Position numbers and translations under genes: made by a program. Under the pieces are notes generated by a model. That model saw only the letters and a list, made by a program, of their open reading frames with translations. It ran no database searches and was not told where the DNA came from. 64,000 bases of DNA, from positions 1 to 64,000 of the forward strand of contig JAUVVA010000003.1 in the NCBI GenBank assembly GCA_030604905.1, given 5' to 3'. This document shows, in pieces, positions 56,574-64,000 of this stretch. Numbering within the stretch: the first letter of the stretch is position 1; each line of letters opens with the position of its first letter. Source of the DNA: Verrucomicrobiota bacterium (GTDB taxonomy: Bacteria > Verrucomicrobiota > Verrucomicrobiia > Opitutales > Opitutaceae).

Positions 56574-58094
56574 ATGATCCCCCGCGTCACCTCGTTTACC
56601 TCACTCCTGATGTCCGCATTCCTCGGCGGGGCACTCGCCGCTGCGAACGAGCCACAGGGAGTCGAGGCCGTTGCGGGAACACCGGCCGCAAGCCGACTTG
56701 CCGAGCCCGCCGCCCTTCGGCTGTGTGTGGACCTGACGAAGAAGCTGCGCCCCGTGAGCCCGCTTCTGAACGGAATCTGCCTCAACGAGGCTAACGACAC
56801 GGACGAACGCTGGGCCGACGGCAAGTTCGCCCGGGGCCTCGAAGAGATCGGTGTCGGCGTCCTCCGCTTTCCCGACACGACACACACCGGCTTCCACTGG
56901 CAAAGCCCCGGCGCCCCGCTTTGGAAGGACCTCTGGGAGACGAATCCAGACTCGCCCTACTACGTGGCCGACCGCTCGACGCTCCGGCCCGAAGCCGCCA
57001 TGAGCGTGGACGAGTTTGTCGCGGTGTGCCGGGAGATCGGAGCCGAGCCCATCTTGGATGTGAATTTCCAATCAGGGCTTCGCTACGGCCGTTTGGCCGA
57101 CTCGCTCGCGGAGAGCCTAGCCTTGGTCAAGCACTGCCGCGCCAACGGATACGACGTGAAATTCTGGCGCGTCGGCAACGAGCCCTTCCAGTATTCAGCA
57201 GAAGAACTCGCGGCCGTGTTGAACGACTGGGTCCCGCGGATGAAGGCCATCGATCCGGACATCAAAATCCTCTTCAACGCCGCCAACCACTATGGTGGGA
57301 AACACAGCCACGAACGCTGGCGCAGAATTTTCGAACTCGCGGGCCAACACATCGATATTGCGGACATGCACCATTACTGGCGCTGGGTTTACCCGCCGAA
57401 TCCCGCCATCGGGCCCACTTGGGAACGCTTTATCTCCGGCGACGAAGTCCCGCTCATCGAAGATCTACGAAACGCCACGAGCTCCGGGGAGTCGGCCCGA
57501 GCGCTCCGCGAGATGGTGAAGCGCGAGTTTGGCCGAACCATCGACGTCGCGATAACCGAATGGAACTGCGGGCCGGTCGGCAGCTATCCGATGTCGTCGT
57601 TCATGTATGCGATGATTCACGCCGAGCTCATGATGCAGTTCGTGGACGGCGGGGTGTTGATCGCCTGCCGCTGGCCAGGCACGGGACCGGACCCGCGCAG
57701 AGGGAGCAAGGCCTCCCTCTTCCACCCCCGCAGCAAGGAAAAGCTCCCCCCGTGGCACACGGCGCGGCTCTATCGAGACGTCTTGGTCGGTGACCAAATC
57801 GAGGCCACAAGCTCGGAGCGCCGCGTTCCGGTCTTGGCGACCCTCGCGCCAGACGCAGCCACGGTCTGGCTCATGACCTTGAACAAGACGGCCGACGACC
57901 TCGTGACCCATATCGACTTGTGCGGGAGCGAAGCGCTGCAGGTCGACAGCGCGTCGATGGTGCCGGCAGAAGGCGCGGTGGCTTCCGATCACGCTGAAAT
58001 CATTCATCCCCCTACAAGGATCATCGGCCAAGGGATCAAGTTAACCCTTCCGGCCTTCTCGCTCACGCGTCTTTCCATCACCGTGCGCCACTGA
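56574..58094 (+). CDS. Secreted GH51/GH39-like glycosidase (alpha-L-arabinofuranosidase-like)
   Basis: VSPLLNGICLNEAND...; VKFWRVGNEPFQYSAEELAAVLNDWVPRMKAIDPDIKILFN; AITEWNCGPVGSYPMSSFMYAMIHAELMMQFVDGGV. Confidence 0.72.
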   Translation: MIPRVTSFTSLLMSAFLGGALAAANEPQGVEAVAGTPAASRLAEPAALRLCVDLTKKLRPVSPLLNGICLNEANDTDERWADGKFARGLEEIGVGVLRFPDTTHTGFHWQSPGAPLWKDLWETNPDSPYYVADRSTLRPEAAMSVDEFVAVCREIGAEPILDVNFQSGLRYGRLADSLAESLALVKHCRANGYDVKFWRVGNEPFQYSAEELAAVLNDWVPRMKAIDPDIKILFNAANHYGGKHSHERWRRIFELAGQHIDIADMHHYWRWVYPPNPAIGPTWERFISGDEVPLIEDLRNATSSGESARALREMVKREFGRTIDVAITEWNCGPVGSYPMSSFMYAMIHAELMMQFVDGGVLIACRWPGTGPDPRRGSKASLFHPRSKEKLPPWHTARLYRDVLVGDQIEATSSERRVPVLATLAPDAATVWLMTLNKTADDLVTHIDLCGSEALQVDSASMVPAEGAVASDHAEIIHPPTRIIGQGIKLTLPAFSLTRLSITVRH

Positions 58095-58273
58095 GCGCCG
58101 ACAAGAAACGGAGCTCGCAAGAGCCGCGCCCCGCTCGCGCCCAGCCGCGCGCCAGAGGCCACGCCGGACGATCTCTCCCGTCCCAGCGTATCCGCGCCCT
58201 GCCTTTGAACCCTCGCCTTCGCACGGCTTAACCGTCCCACCCACAGAAATTTCATGACCAAAATACCACTACC

Positions 58274-58294
58274 CTAAAAAACTTAGTTAATTAG
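58274..58294. promoter_or_regulatory. Degenerate operator CTAAAAAACTTAGTTAATTAG (O5)
   Basis: Retains CTAAAA and TTAGTTAA of the consensus with one base missing; ATGACC 14 nt upstream. Confidence 0.45.
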
Positions 58295-58305
58295 CGGGTC
58301 TGCGG

Positions 58306-58416
58306 GTGCTCGGCCTCGCCCTCCTCACCGCCCTCCTCCTCTTCCGCAGCTTCCCCCTCACCCACGAGAACGCCCGCGAAATCCGCCGCCAGCTCGACGC
58401 CCGCAAAGCTGTCGCG
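58306..58416 (+). pseudogene. Remnant of a MelB-family transporter 3' end, near-identical to 56321-56425
   Basis: VLGLALLTALLLFRSFPLTHENAREIRRQLDAR versus VLGLAFLTAFLLFRRFPLTHESAREIRRQLDAR; about five nucleotide differences over ~105 nt by eye. Confidence 0.85.
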
Positions 58417-58526
58417 CGCCGGGCCCCTGAAGATTCGCGACCCGTGCCGGCCGCGCCGCCCTCACCGGCGCCTCCGTCCCACAGACTCCATCGCCGACCA
58501 ATCCCCTTGAAAACAAAGCAAAATCA

Positions 58527-58540
58527 CTAAAAGGATTTAG
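58527..58540. promoter_or_regulatory. Operator CTAAAAGGATTTAG (O6)
   Basis: Perfect CTAAA/TTTAG arms; TTGAAA at 58507-58512; next gene starts at 58647. Confidence 0.6.
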
Positions 58541-58646
58541 CGCTGTCGTTTTTTTTTCCAGCGCCCCGTTTTATCCAGCCCTCTCCGGCCGGCCGCCCCA
58601 CCCCCGTCCCGTTCAACCGCTCACCCTTCGCCTTTCCTAGCGCCCC

Positions 58647-61600
58647 ATGGAACCCACGCCCAACTCCTCCTGCTGCGGCGACAAGTCATGCTCCCCCAAG
58701 CACGTTCCGCGTCGTGATTTTCTGCGACTTGCCGCTCTCCTTCCCGTTGGAGCCGCCGCACTCCGGCGCGCCGCCTTCGCCGCCCCGATGGCGGGACCCT
58801 TCGTGCGCGAGGATTTCCTCCGGCTCATTCCGGAAGATAAGAAGCTCGATCCCGTCTGGATCGCCTCACTCACCCGACGCGGAGAACCGGAGACCTTCCG
58901 CGGCGAGGCGCTCCAGCGCATCGGCATGCCCATCGGCGGACTTTTCTGCGGCACACTCTACCTCGGCGGCGACGGTCGTTTGTGGCTCTGGGACCTTTTC
59001 AACGGCCGCCACCTTGGCATCGAGCCGAAGCAGGTGCCGTTCCGCGGGGTGAACTTGGACGCGATGTCGGGAAACAGCTACGTCCGCCCGCTCCTCGCGT
59101 CCGATTACCGGCGAGTCGGCCAAGGCTTCCGCCTCCACATCAAATCCGACACCGGCACGATCACGAGGACCGTGGACGCCGAGCCCGGCACAGGCTTCAA
59201 AAATGTCGCCTTCACCGGCCAGTATCCGATTGGACGAGTCGATTATCAGGACCCGGCCCTGCCCTTGGAACTCCAACTGGAAGCCTTCTCCCCCTTCGTC
59301 CCGCTCGATATCGAGGCCTCCGCAATCCCCGCCACCGTTTTCAGCTTCCGAGTCACCAACCGCGGCAAGGAGCCGGTTGAGGCGTTCTTGGAGGGGTTCC
59401 TCGAAAACGCAGTCTTCCACCTCCACCGCTCCCTCCGCGGAGAACGCCACCGCAAAACGGTCGACATCTCGGGGGCGACCATCGCCGCCCTCACCGCCAC
59501 GATCAACGAGTCCGACAACCCCGCGCTCCCCGACGAGGTCTTCGAAGATTGGAAACACCCCTCCTTTGCCGCAGCCGGCTGGACTGCGGAGGGCCGCGCC
59601 TTTGGTGACGGTCCAGTCGCCCGCGGCGCCATGCCTGCCTATATCGGCGACATCGGCGGTGAAGGGGATCGCTTCGCCCATTCCCACGCCGGCAACACCG
59701 CCGCAACAATCCCCGATAGAGACAACCTCACCGGACGCCTTCTCAGCCGTCCCTTCGAGATCAGGCACCGCTTCCTCCGAGTCTGGATCGGCGGGGGCGG
59801 CGATGTGACGCGTCTAGGTCTCCGCGTCCTCGTCGACGGAAAAACCGTCCGCAGCCTGGCCGGCAAGAACGCCAACCCCCTGAGTCACGAGTGGGTGGAC
59901 CTTTCCGAGTTCCTTGGCCGACAAGCTCGGATCGCGATCGATGACAGCGCGTCGGGCGCCTGGGCCCACACCGGAATAGGGCAGATTCTCTTCACCGACC
60001 GAGCCCCGGTCGACCCCCAGAGCCTGAAACGCCTCCCCGATGACGGGAGCATGGCGCTCTCGCTCATCGGCCCCCCCGCGGAGCTGCGCGATCCCGATGC
60101 GGCAACACCACTTTCCGGCAAATTAGAAGCTCGTCTCGGCCGCCGGCTCACCCTCGCCCCGGGTGCCAGCACCACCGTCGAATTCGTCCTCGCATGGCAC
60201 TTCAAAAACGCCCCGGCCGACATTGTCGGAGGTCGCGACCGAATCTACGCCGCCCGCTTCCCCGACGCCGTCACCGTCGCCACCCACCTCGCACGAAACC
60301 TCCCTGTCCTCGCCGCCAAGACCCGTGCTTGGCGCGACACCTGGTATGAGTCGAGCCTGCCCCACTGGTTCCTCAATCGCACCTTTGCCAACACCTCCAT
60401 ACTCGCCACCGACACCTGCTACTATTTCTCGGATGGTCGCTTCTACGCCGACGAGGGCGTCGGCTGTTGCCCGGGGACGTGCACTCATGTCTGGCAATAC
60501 GCCCAAGCCATGGGGCGCCTCTTCCCCTCGATCGAACGCGACCATCGCGAAAGAGTCGATTTCGGCCTCGCACTGAGACCCGACGGTGCCATCGCCTTCC
60601 GCGGCGAATACGGCGACACCTACGCCATCGACGGCCAGGCCGGCCGCGTCCTTGGCGTGCTCCGCGAGCACCAAATGTCAACCGATTCGACCTTCCTACG
60701 CCGCATCTGGCCATCGGTGAAACGGGCGATAGAAAAAATGATCGATACCGACCGAGACGACGACGGCATCGTGGTGGGCCCGCTCCATAACACCCTCGAT
60801 GCCGACTGGAACGGCGTCGTGCCTTGGCTCTGCGGCATGTATCACGCAGGCCTCGCCGCCGGCGAGGCCATGGCCTTGGAACTCGACGAGCCCGATACCG
60901 CCCGCCGCTATCGGAAGATTCGCGAGGCGGGGCAGCGCAAACTCGAGAAATGCTGGCGCGAAGACTACGGCTACTATGTGCAACTTGGCGACCCCCAGCG
61001 AAAGACTGAAGTCGGCCACTACGAAGGGTGCCACATCGACCAAATTTTTGGTCAGAGTTGGGCCTGGCAGGTTGGCCTCGGTCCGGTTTTCCCTCCGGAA
61101 CGCGCGCGCCGCGTCCTCGGCTCGCTTTGGCGCTTCAATTTCACGCCCGACGTCGGCCCCTTCCGCGATGCCAAGCAGATGGGCCGCTGGTATGCCCTAC
61201 CCGGCGACGGTGGTATGATCATGGTCTCAAATCCGTTCGCCCCCGACATCGAGTTTACCGGCCCCTCCGCTCCCACCGCGCAATACTTCAACGAGTGCAT
61301 GAGTGGTTTTGAACACCAAGTCGCCAGCCACATGCTCTGGGAAAACATGATCATCGAGGGCCTCGCAGTCACCCGCGCCATCCACGACCGCTACCACCCG
61401 TCGCTGCGCAACCCCTACAACGAGATCGAATGCAGCGACCACTACGCCCGAGCCATGGCCAGCTACGGCACCTTCCTGGCCGCCTGCGGCTACGAATACC
61501 ATGGCCCGCGGCAACACCTCGCGTTCGACCCACGTCTCGGCGCTGAGGACTTCCGCGCCGCCTTCACCGCCGCGGAGGCCTGGGGCTCCTTCGCCCAACG

Positions 61601-61829
61601 CAAAAGCGCAACCGAACTCTCCGCATCCCTTGAAGTCCGCTTCGGTCATCTGCCCTTGCGCACGCTCTCGCTGCGCGCACCCAAGGCTGTCGCCGGCCGC
61701 GTCCGAGCCGCAATCGATGAACACACGGTCGCCGCCTCTCTCCGCCACGAGTCCGGCCGCGCCCTGATCGAGTTCGTGCCCGCCATCACGATTCCGGAGG
61801 GCTCCACCCTCCACGTCGCGCTCTTCTGA
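58647..61829 (+). CDS. GH116-family glycosidase with Tat signal peptide
   Basis: Twin-arginine motif RRDFLRLAALLPVGAAALRRAAFA; IGMPIGGLFCGTLYLGGDGRLWLWDLFNG; GPLHNTLDADWNGVVPWLCGMYHAGLAAGEAMA. Confidence 0.85.
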   Translation: MEPTPNSSCCGDKSCSPKHVPRRDFLRLAALLPVGAAALRRAAFAAPMAGPFVREDFLRLIPEDKKLDPVWIASLTRRGEPETFRGEALQRIGMPIGGLFCGTLYLGGDGRLWLWDLFNGRHLGIEPKQVPFRGVNLDAMSGNSYVRPLLASDYRRVGQGFRLHIKSDTGTITRTVDAEPGTGFKNVAFTGQYPIGRVDYQDPALPLELQLEAFSPFVPLDIEASAIPATVFSFRVTNRGKEPVEAFLEGFLENAVFHLHRSLRGERHRKTVDISGATIAALTATINESDNPALPDEVFEDWKHPSFAAAGWTAEGRAFGDGPVARGAMPAYIGDIGGEGDRFAHSHAGNTAATIPDRDNLTGRLLSRPFEIRHRFLRVWIGGGGDVTRLGLRVLVDGKTVRSLAGKNANPLSHEWVDLSEFLGRQARIAIDDSASGAWAHTGIGQILFTDRAPVDPQSLKRLPDDGSMALSLIGPPAELRDPDAATPLSGKLEARLGRRLTLAPGASTTVEFVLAWHFKNAPADIVGGRDRIYAARFPDAVTVATHLARNLPVLAAKTRAWRDTWYESSLPHWFLNRTFANTSILATDTCYYFSDGRFYADEGVGCCPGTCTHVWQYAQAMGRLFPSIERDHRERVDFGLALRPDGAIAFRGEYGDTYAIDGQAGRVLGVLREHQMSTDSTFLRRIWPSVKRAIEKMIDTDRDDDGIVVGPLHNTLDADWNGVVPWLCGMYHAGLAAGEAMALELDEPDTARRYRKIREAGQRKLEKCWREDYGYYVQLGDPQRKTEVGHYEGCHIDQIFGQSWAWQVGLGPVFPPERARRVLGSLWRFNFTPDVGPFRDAKQMGRWYALPGDGGMIMVSNPFAPDIEFTGPSAPTAQYFNECMSGFEHQVASHMLWENMIIEGLAVTRAIHDRYHPSLRNPYNEIECSDHYARAMASYGTFLAACGYEYHGPRQHLAFDPRLGAEDFRAAFTAAEAWGSFAQRKSATELSASLEVRFGHLPLRTLSLRAPKAVAGRVRAAIDEHTVAASLRHESGRALIEFVPAITIPEGSTLHVALF

Positions 61830-61905
61830 TCGCCCCCTCCCGCATCGGACCGCCGAGCCACGGCCTCGCTCGTGCCATCACGAGCCCCGCACCCCAACCT
61901 GACGG

Positions 61906-62343
61906 ATGAAACCGAACGTCTTGATCCTCTGCACCGGCAACTCCTGTCGCAGCCAAATGGCGGAGGGCCTCTTGCGCGCAGCCGCGGGCGACATCGTCAC
62001 GGTCCTCAGCGCCGGCGTGAAACCCACCGGCCAGATACATCCGCTCGCGCTCAAGGTGATGGCGGAAGTCCAAATCGATATCTCTTCGCACTCCTCCAAG
62101 CACCTCGGCGTTTTTTCCGACCTTCCGATCGCAACGATCATCGCCGTCTGCGGACACGCCGACCAGACGGTTCCACTTTCACCGCGCGTATCGCGATACC
62201 ACTGGCCGTTCCGCGACCCCTCCGAGTTCAATGGCGCCGAAGAGGAGGCGCTTGTCCAGTTTCGCATCGTGCGAGACGAGATGAAACGAACCTTCGATGC
62301 CTATGCCGCCGGCCTTCGTGACGGACGTGGACTGCCCCTCTAA
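61906..62343 (+). CDS. Low-molecular-weight phosphatase / ArsC-like protein lacking the third redox cysteine
   Basis: LILCTGNSCRSQMAEGLLR P-loop; DISSHSSKHL; AVCGHADQTVPLSPRVSRYHWPFRDPS. Confidence 0.85.
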   Translation: MKPNVLILCTGNSCRSQMAEGLLRAAAGDIVTVLSAGVKPTGQIHPLALKVMAEVQIDISSHSSKHLGVFSDLPIATIIAVCGHADQTVPLSPRVSRYHWPFRDPSEFNGAEEEALVQFRIVRDEMKRTFDAYAAGLRDGRGLPL

Positions 62344-62532
62344 ACCCGGCATCAGCACCGCGCCTCTCGTGGCCGCCCGCACTTCAACCCATCCCGCATC
62401 GCCGCTCAGACTCGCCGATCCTGCGCCGGTCCCGCCTCCTGCCTGGTTTACCCGCTCAACCCATCGCCCCGGCCCCGAGAACTCCGTGAATTGACGTCCT
62501 CCAAACAATTTCCTTGACCAGACCACCGAAGA

Positions 62533-62550
62533 CTAAAAGCTTTTAATTAA
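62533..62550. promoter_or_regulatory. Operator CTAAAAGCTTTTAATTAA (O7)
   Basis: Matches O4 at 16 of 18 positions; TTGACC at 62514-62519; PEP-CTERM start codon at 62592. Confidence 0.8.
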
Positions 62551-62591
62551 ACAAGGGCATCTTCTCGTCCCAAGCTTTCCTGCCGCACCCC

Positions 62592-63287
62592 ATGAACCTA
62601 AAAACCCACATCGTTATCGCCGTCGTCTCTTGCGCGACGTTTTCCCTGCCCGCCCTGCAAGCTCAGACCGCTGAACTTGTCACCAACGGCAATTTCTCGG
62701 CTGGATCCGCCGCCTTCGGCAGTTCGCCGACAGGATGGAACGCCACCGTTGGCGCCGACGGCGTCGGGCAGTTCAGCCCCGGCGTTTCCGCCCCTCTCAG
62801 CGGCCAAGTCGCCTACATGGGCGCCGGCACGCAGATCATCCAGACCTTCTCCGTCGGCTTGGCGGCCAACACCACCTACACGGTCTCCTTCAATTTTGTC
62901 GGATCGGTGGGCGACTTCTCAGGAACCAACACCTTCAACGGGTTCATCGGTTACGGCGTCGGCTCGGGCGGCACCAGTGCCTTTGGCGGCTTCATCGAGG
63001 CCGGCGACATCCTCTCGGGGTCCAACGCGTGGGCGCCCCTCATTGGCACCTCGACCTCCAGCTTCAGCGTTTCCTTCACCACGCCCGGAATCATCACCGG
63101 CTCGGCGAACAACCTGGCCATCATCCTGAATCCCGTGTTCGACGGCGTGACCGGCGCCCAGGCCTACTTGGACAATGTCTCCGTCACCGCGACCGTCATC
63201 CCCGAGCCCTCGAGCGCCGCGCTCTTGCTAGGCTTCGGCGCGCTCGGCCTCAGCACGCTGCGCCGTCGTCGCAAGGCCGCCGCCTGA
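62592..63287 (+). CDS. PEP-CTERM sorting domain protein
   Basis: Signal MNLKTHIVIAVVSCATFSLPALQAQ; NGNFSAGSAAFGSSPTGWN; C-terminus IPEPSSAALLLGFGALGLSTLRRRRKAAA. Confidence 0.92.
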   Translation: MNLKTHIVIAVVSCATFSLPALQAQTAELVTNGNFSAGSAAFGSSPTGWNATVGADGVGQFSPGVSAPLSGQVAYMGAGTQIIQTFSVGLAANTTYTVSFNFVGSVGDFSGTNTFNGFIGYGVGSGGTSAFGGFIEAGDILSGSNAWAPLIGTSTSSFSVSFTTPGIITGSANNLAIILNPVFDGVTGAQAYLDNVSVTATVIPEPSSAALLLGFGALGLSTLRRRRKAAA

Positions 63288-63312
63288 TACCCGCGCACAC
63301 CTTGCATGGATG

Positions 63313-63347
63313 GAAGGGCGGCTCCCTCGGCCGCCCTTCTTTTTTTG
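63313..63347 (+). terminator. Rho-independent terminator between PEP-CTERM gene and fucP
   Basis: GAAGGGCGGC-tccctcg-GCCGCCCTTC-TTTTTTT. Confidence 0.9.
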
Positions 63348-63389
63348 CCAAACGCCCGACACGCCCCCTCTCCGACTGTCGCCTCGCAA

Positions 63390-64000
63390 ATGAAAACCCT
63401 CGAGTCACCCCGCTCCATCCCGACCGCTCCGCGCGCCCGTATCGTGCCGCGCGAATACCTGCTGCCATTCATCCTGCTCACCACGTGCTTCGCCGCTTGG
63501 GGCGCGGCCAACAACATGACCGACCCCTTGGTCAAGGTCTTCAGCCGGGTCTTCAGCATGAGCAACCTGCAGGGCGCGCTCGTGCAATTCTCCTTTTACG
63601 GCGCCTATTTCTGCCTCGCCCTGCCCGCCGCCATCCTGATCAAGAAAACCTCCTACAAGACCGGCGTCCTGATCGGCCTCGGCGTGTTCATCACCGGCGC
63701 GCTCCTTTTCTACCCCGCAAGCCGGACCATGGAGTATTGGCACTTCCTCGCCGCCATCTACATCCTCGCCTCCGGCCTCTCGATCCTCGAAACGAGCTGC
63801 AACCCCTACGTCATCGCCCTCGGCCCGCAGGAAACCGCGACGCAACGCCTCAACCTCGCCCAGGCCTTCAACCCTGTAGGCTCCAACCTCGGCGTCTTCC
63901 TCGCCGCCCTCCTCATCCTCCCGAAGATCCACCCGGCGACCGACGAGCAACGCGAAGCGCTCGCGGCCAGCGAGCCCGCCACGCTATCCGCGATTCAAGG
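63390..64000 (+). CDS. fucP: L-fucose:H+ symporter family permease (FucP), truncated by window end
   Basis: LLPFILLTTCFAAWGAANNMTDPLVKVFSRVFSMSNLQGALVQFSFYGAYFCLALPAAILIKKTSYKTGVLIGL...SGLSILETSCNPYVIALGPQETATQRLNLAQAFNPVGSNLG. Confidence 0.9.
   Translation, partial: MKTLESPRSIPTAPRARIVPREYLLPFILLTTCFAAWGAANNMTDPLVKVFSRVFSMSNLQGALVQFSFYGAYFCLALPAAILIKKTSYKTGVLIGLGVFITGALLFYPASRTMEYWHFLAAIYILASGLSILETSCNPYVIALGPQETATQRLNLAQAFNPVGSNLGVFLAALLILPKIHPATDEQREALAASEPATLSAIQ

Noticed and set aside
58306-58530. 74-aa ORF as a genuine small gene
   Set aside because: Its first half is the C-terminus of the neighbouring MelB-type transporter; best explained as a duplication/deletion remnant.

Overview
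High-GC bacterial chromosome segment. The gene families suggest a Verrucomicrobia/Opitutaceae-like genome: PEP-CTERM proteins, LacI regulators divergent to secreted proteins, H-X9-DG pseudopilins and a TonB receptor without a SusD partner. This placement is inference, not a database match. Left part (0-23 kb): 3' end of a monomeric-type NADP isocitrate dehydrogenase followed by a four-copy ~170-178 bp tandem array that carries the gene's own stop region; MipA/OmpV porin; DUF2934; a 1349-aa multi-PAS orphan histidine kinase; DUF4142; cardiolipin synthase; a minus-strand envelope-stress group (DUF1328, holin-X-like, DUF883); orphan ZnuA-like binding protein; BNR/sialidase-fold protein; two LacI regulators, each divergent to a secreted protein; tRNA-Glu(CTC). 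Right part (23-64 kb): PEP-CTERM proteins, a PhoD-like phosphatase sharing a domain with its PEP-CTERM neighbour, and a ~31 kb glycan-utilisation block (about 31.6-64 kb) centred on a LacI regulator. The main discovery candidate is an AT-rich operator (CTAAMAGCTTTTAR, often with a flanking TTAA) that recurs immediately upstream of nearly every transcription unit in that block. The units include H-X9-DG pseudopilin genes, a seven-gene glycosidase/TonB operon, a Tat-exported GH116, a PEP-CTERM gene followed by fucP, and probably the regulator itself. The result looks like a readable LacI regulon joining glycan degradation to pseudopilins and PEP-CTERM surface proteins. All calls are from reading the sequence and supplied ORFs; no searches were run.
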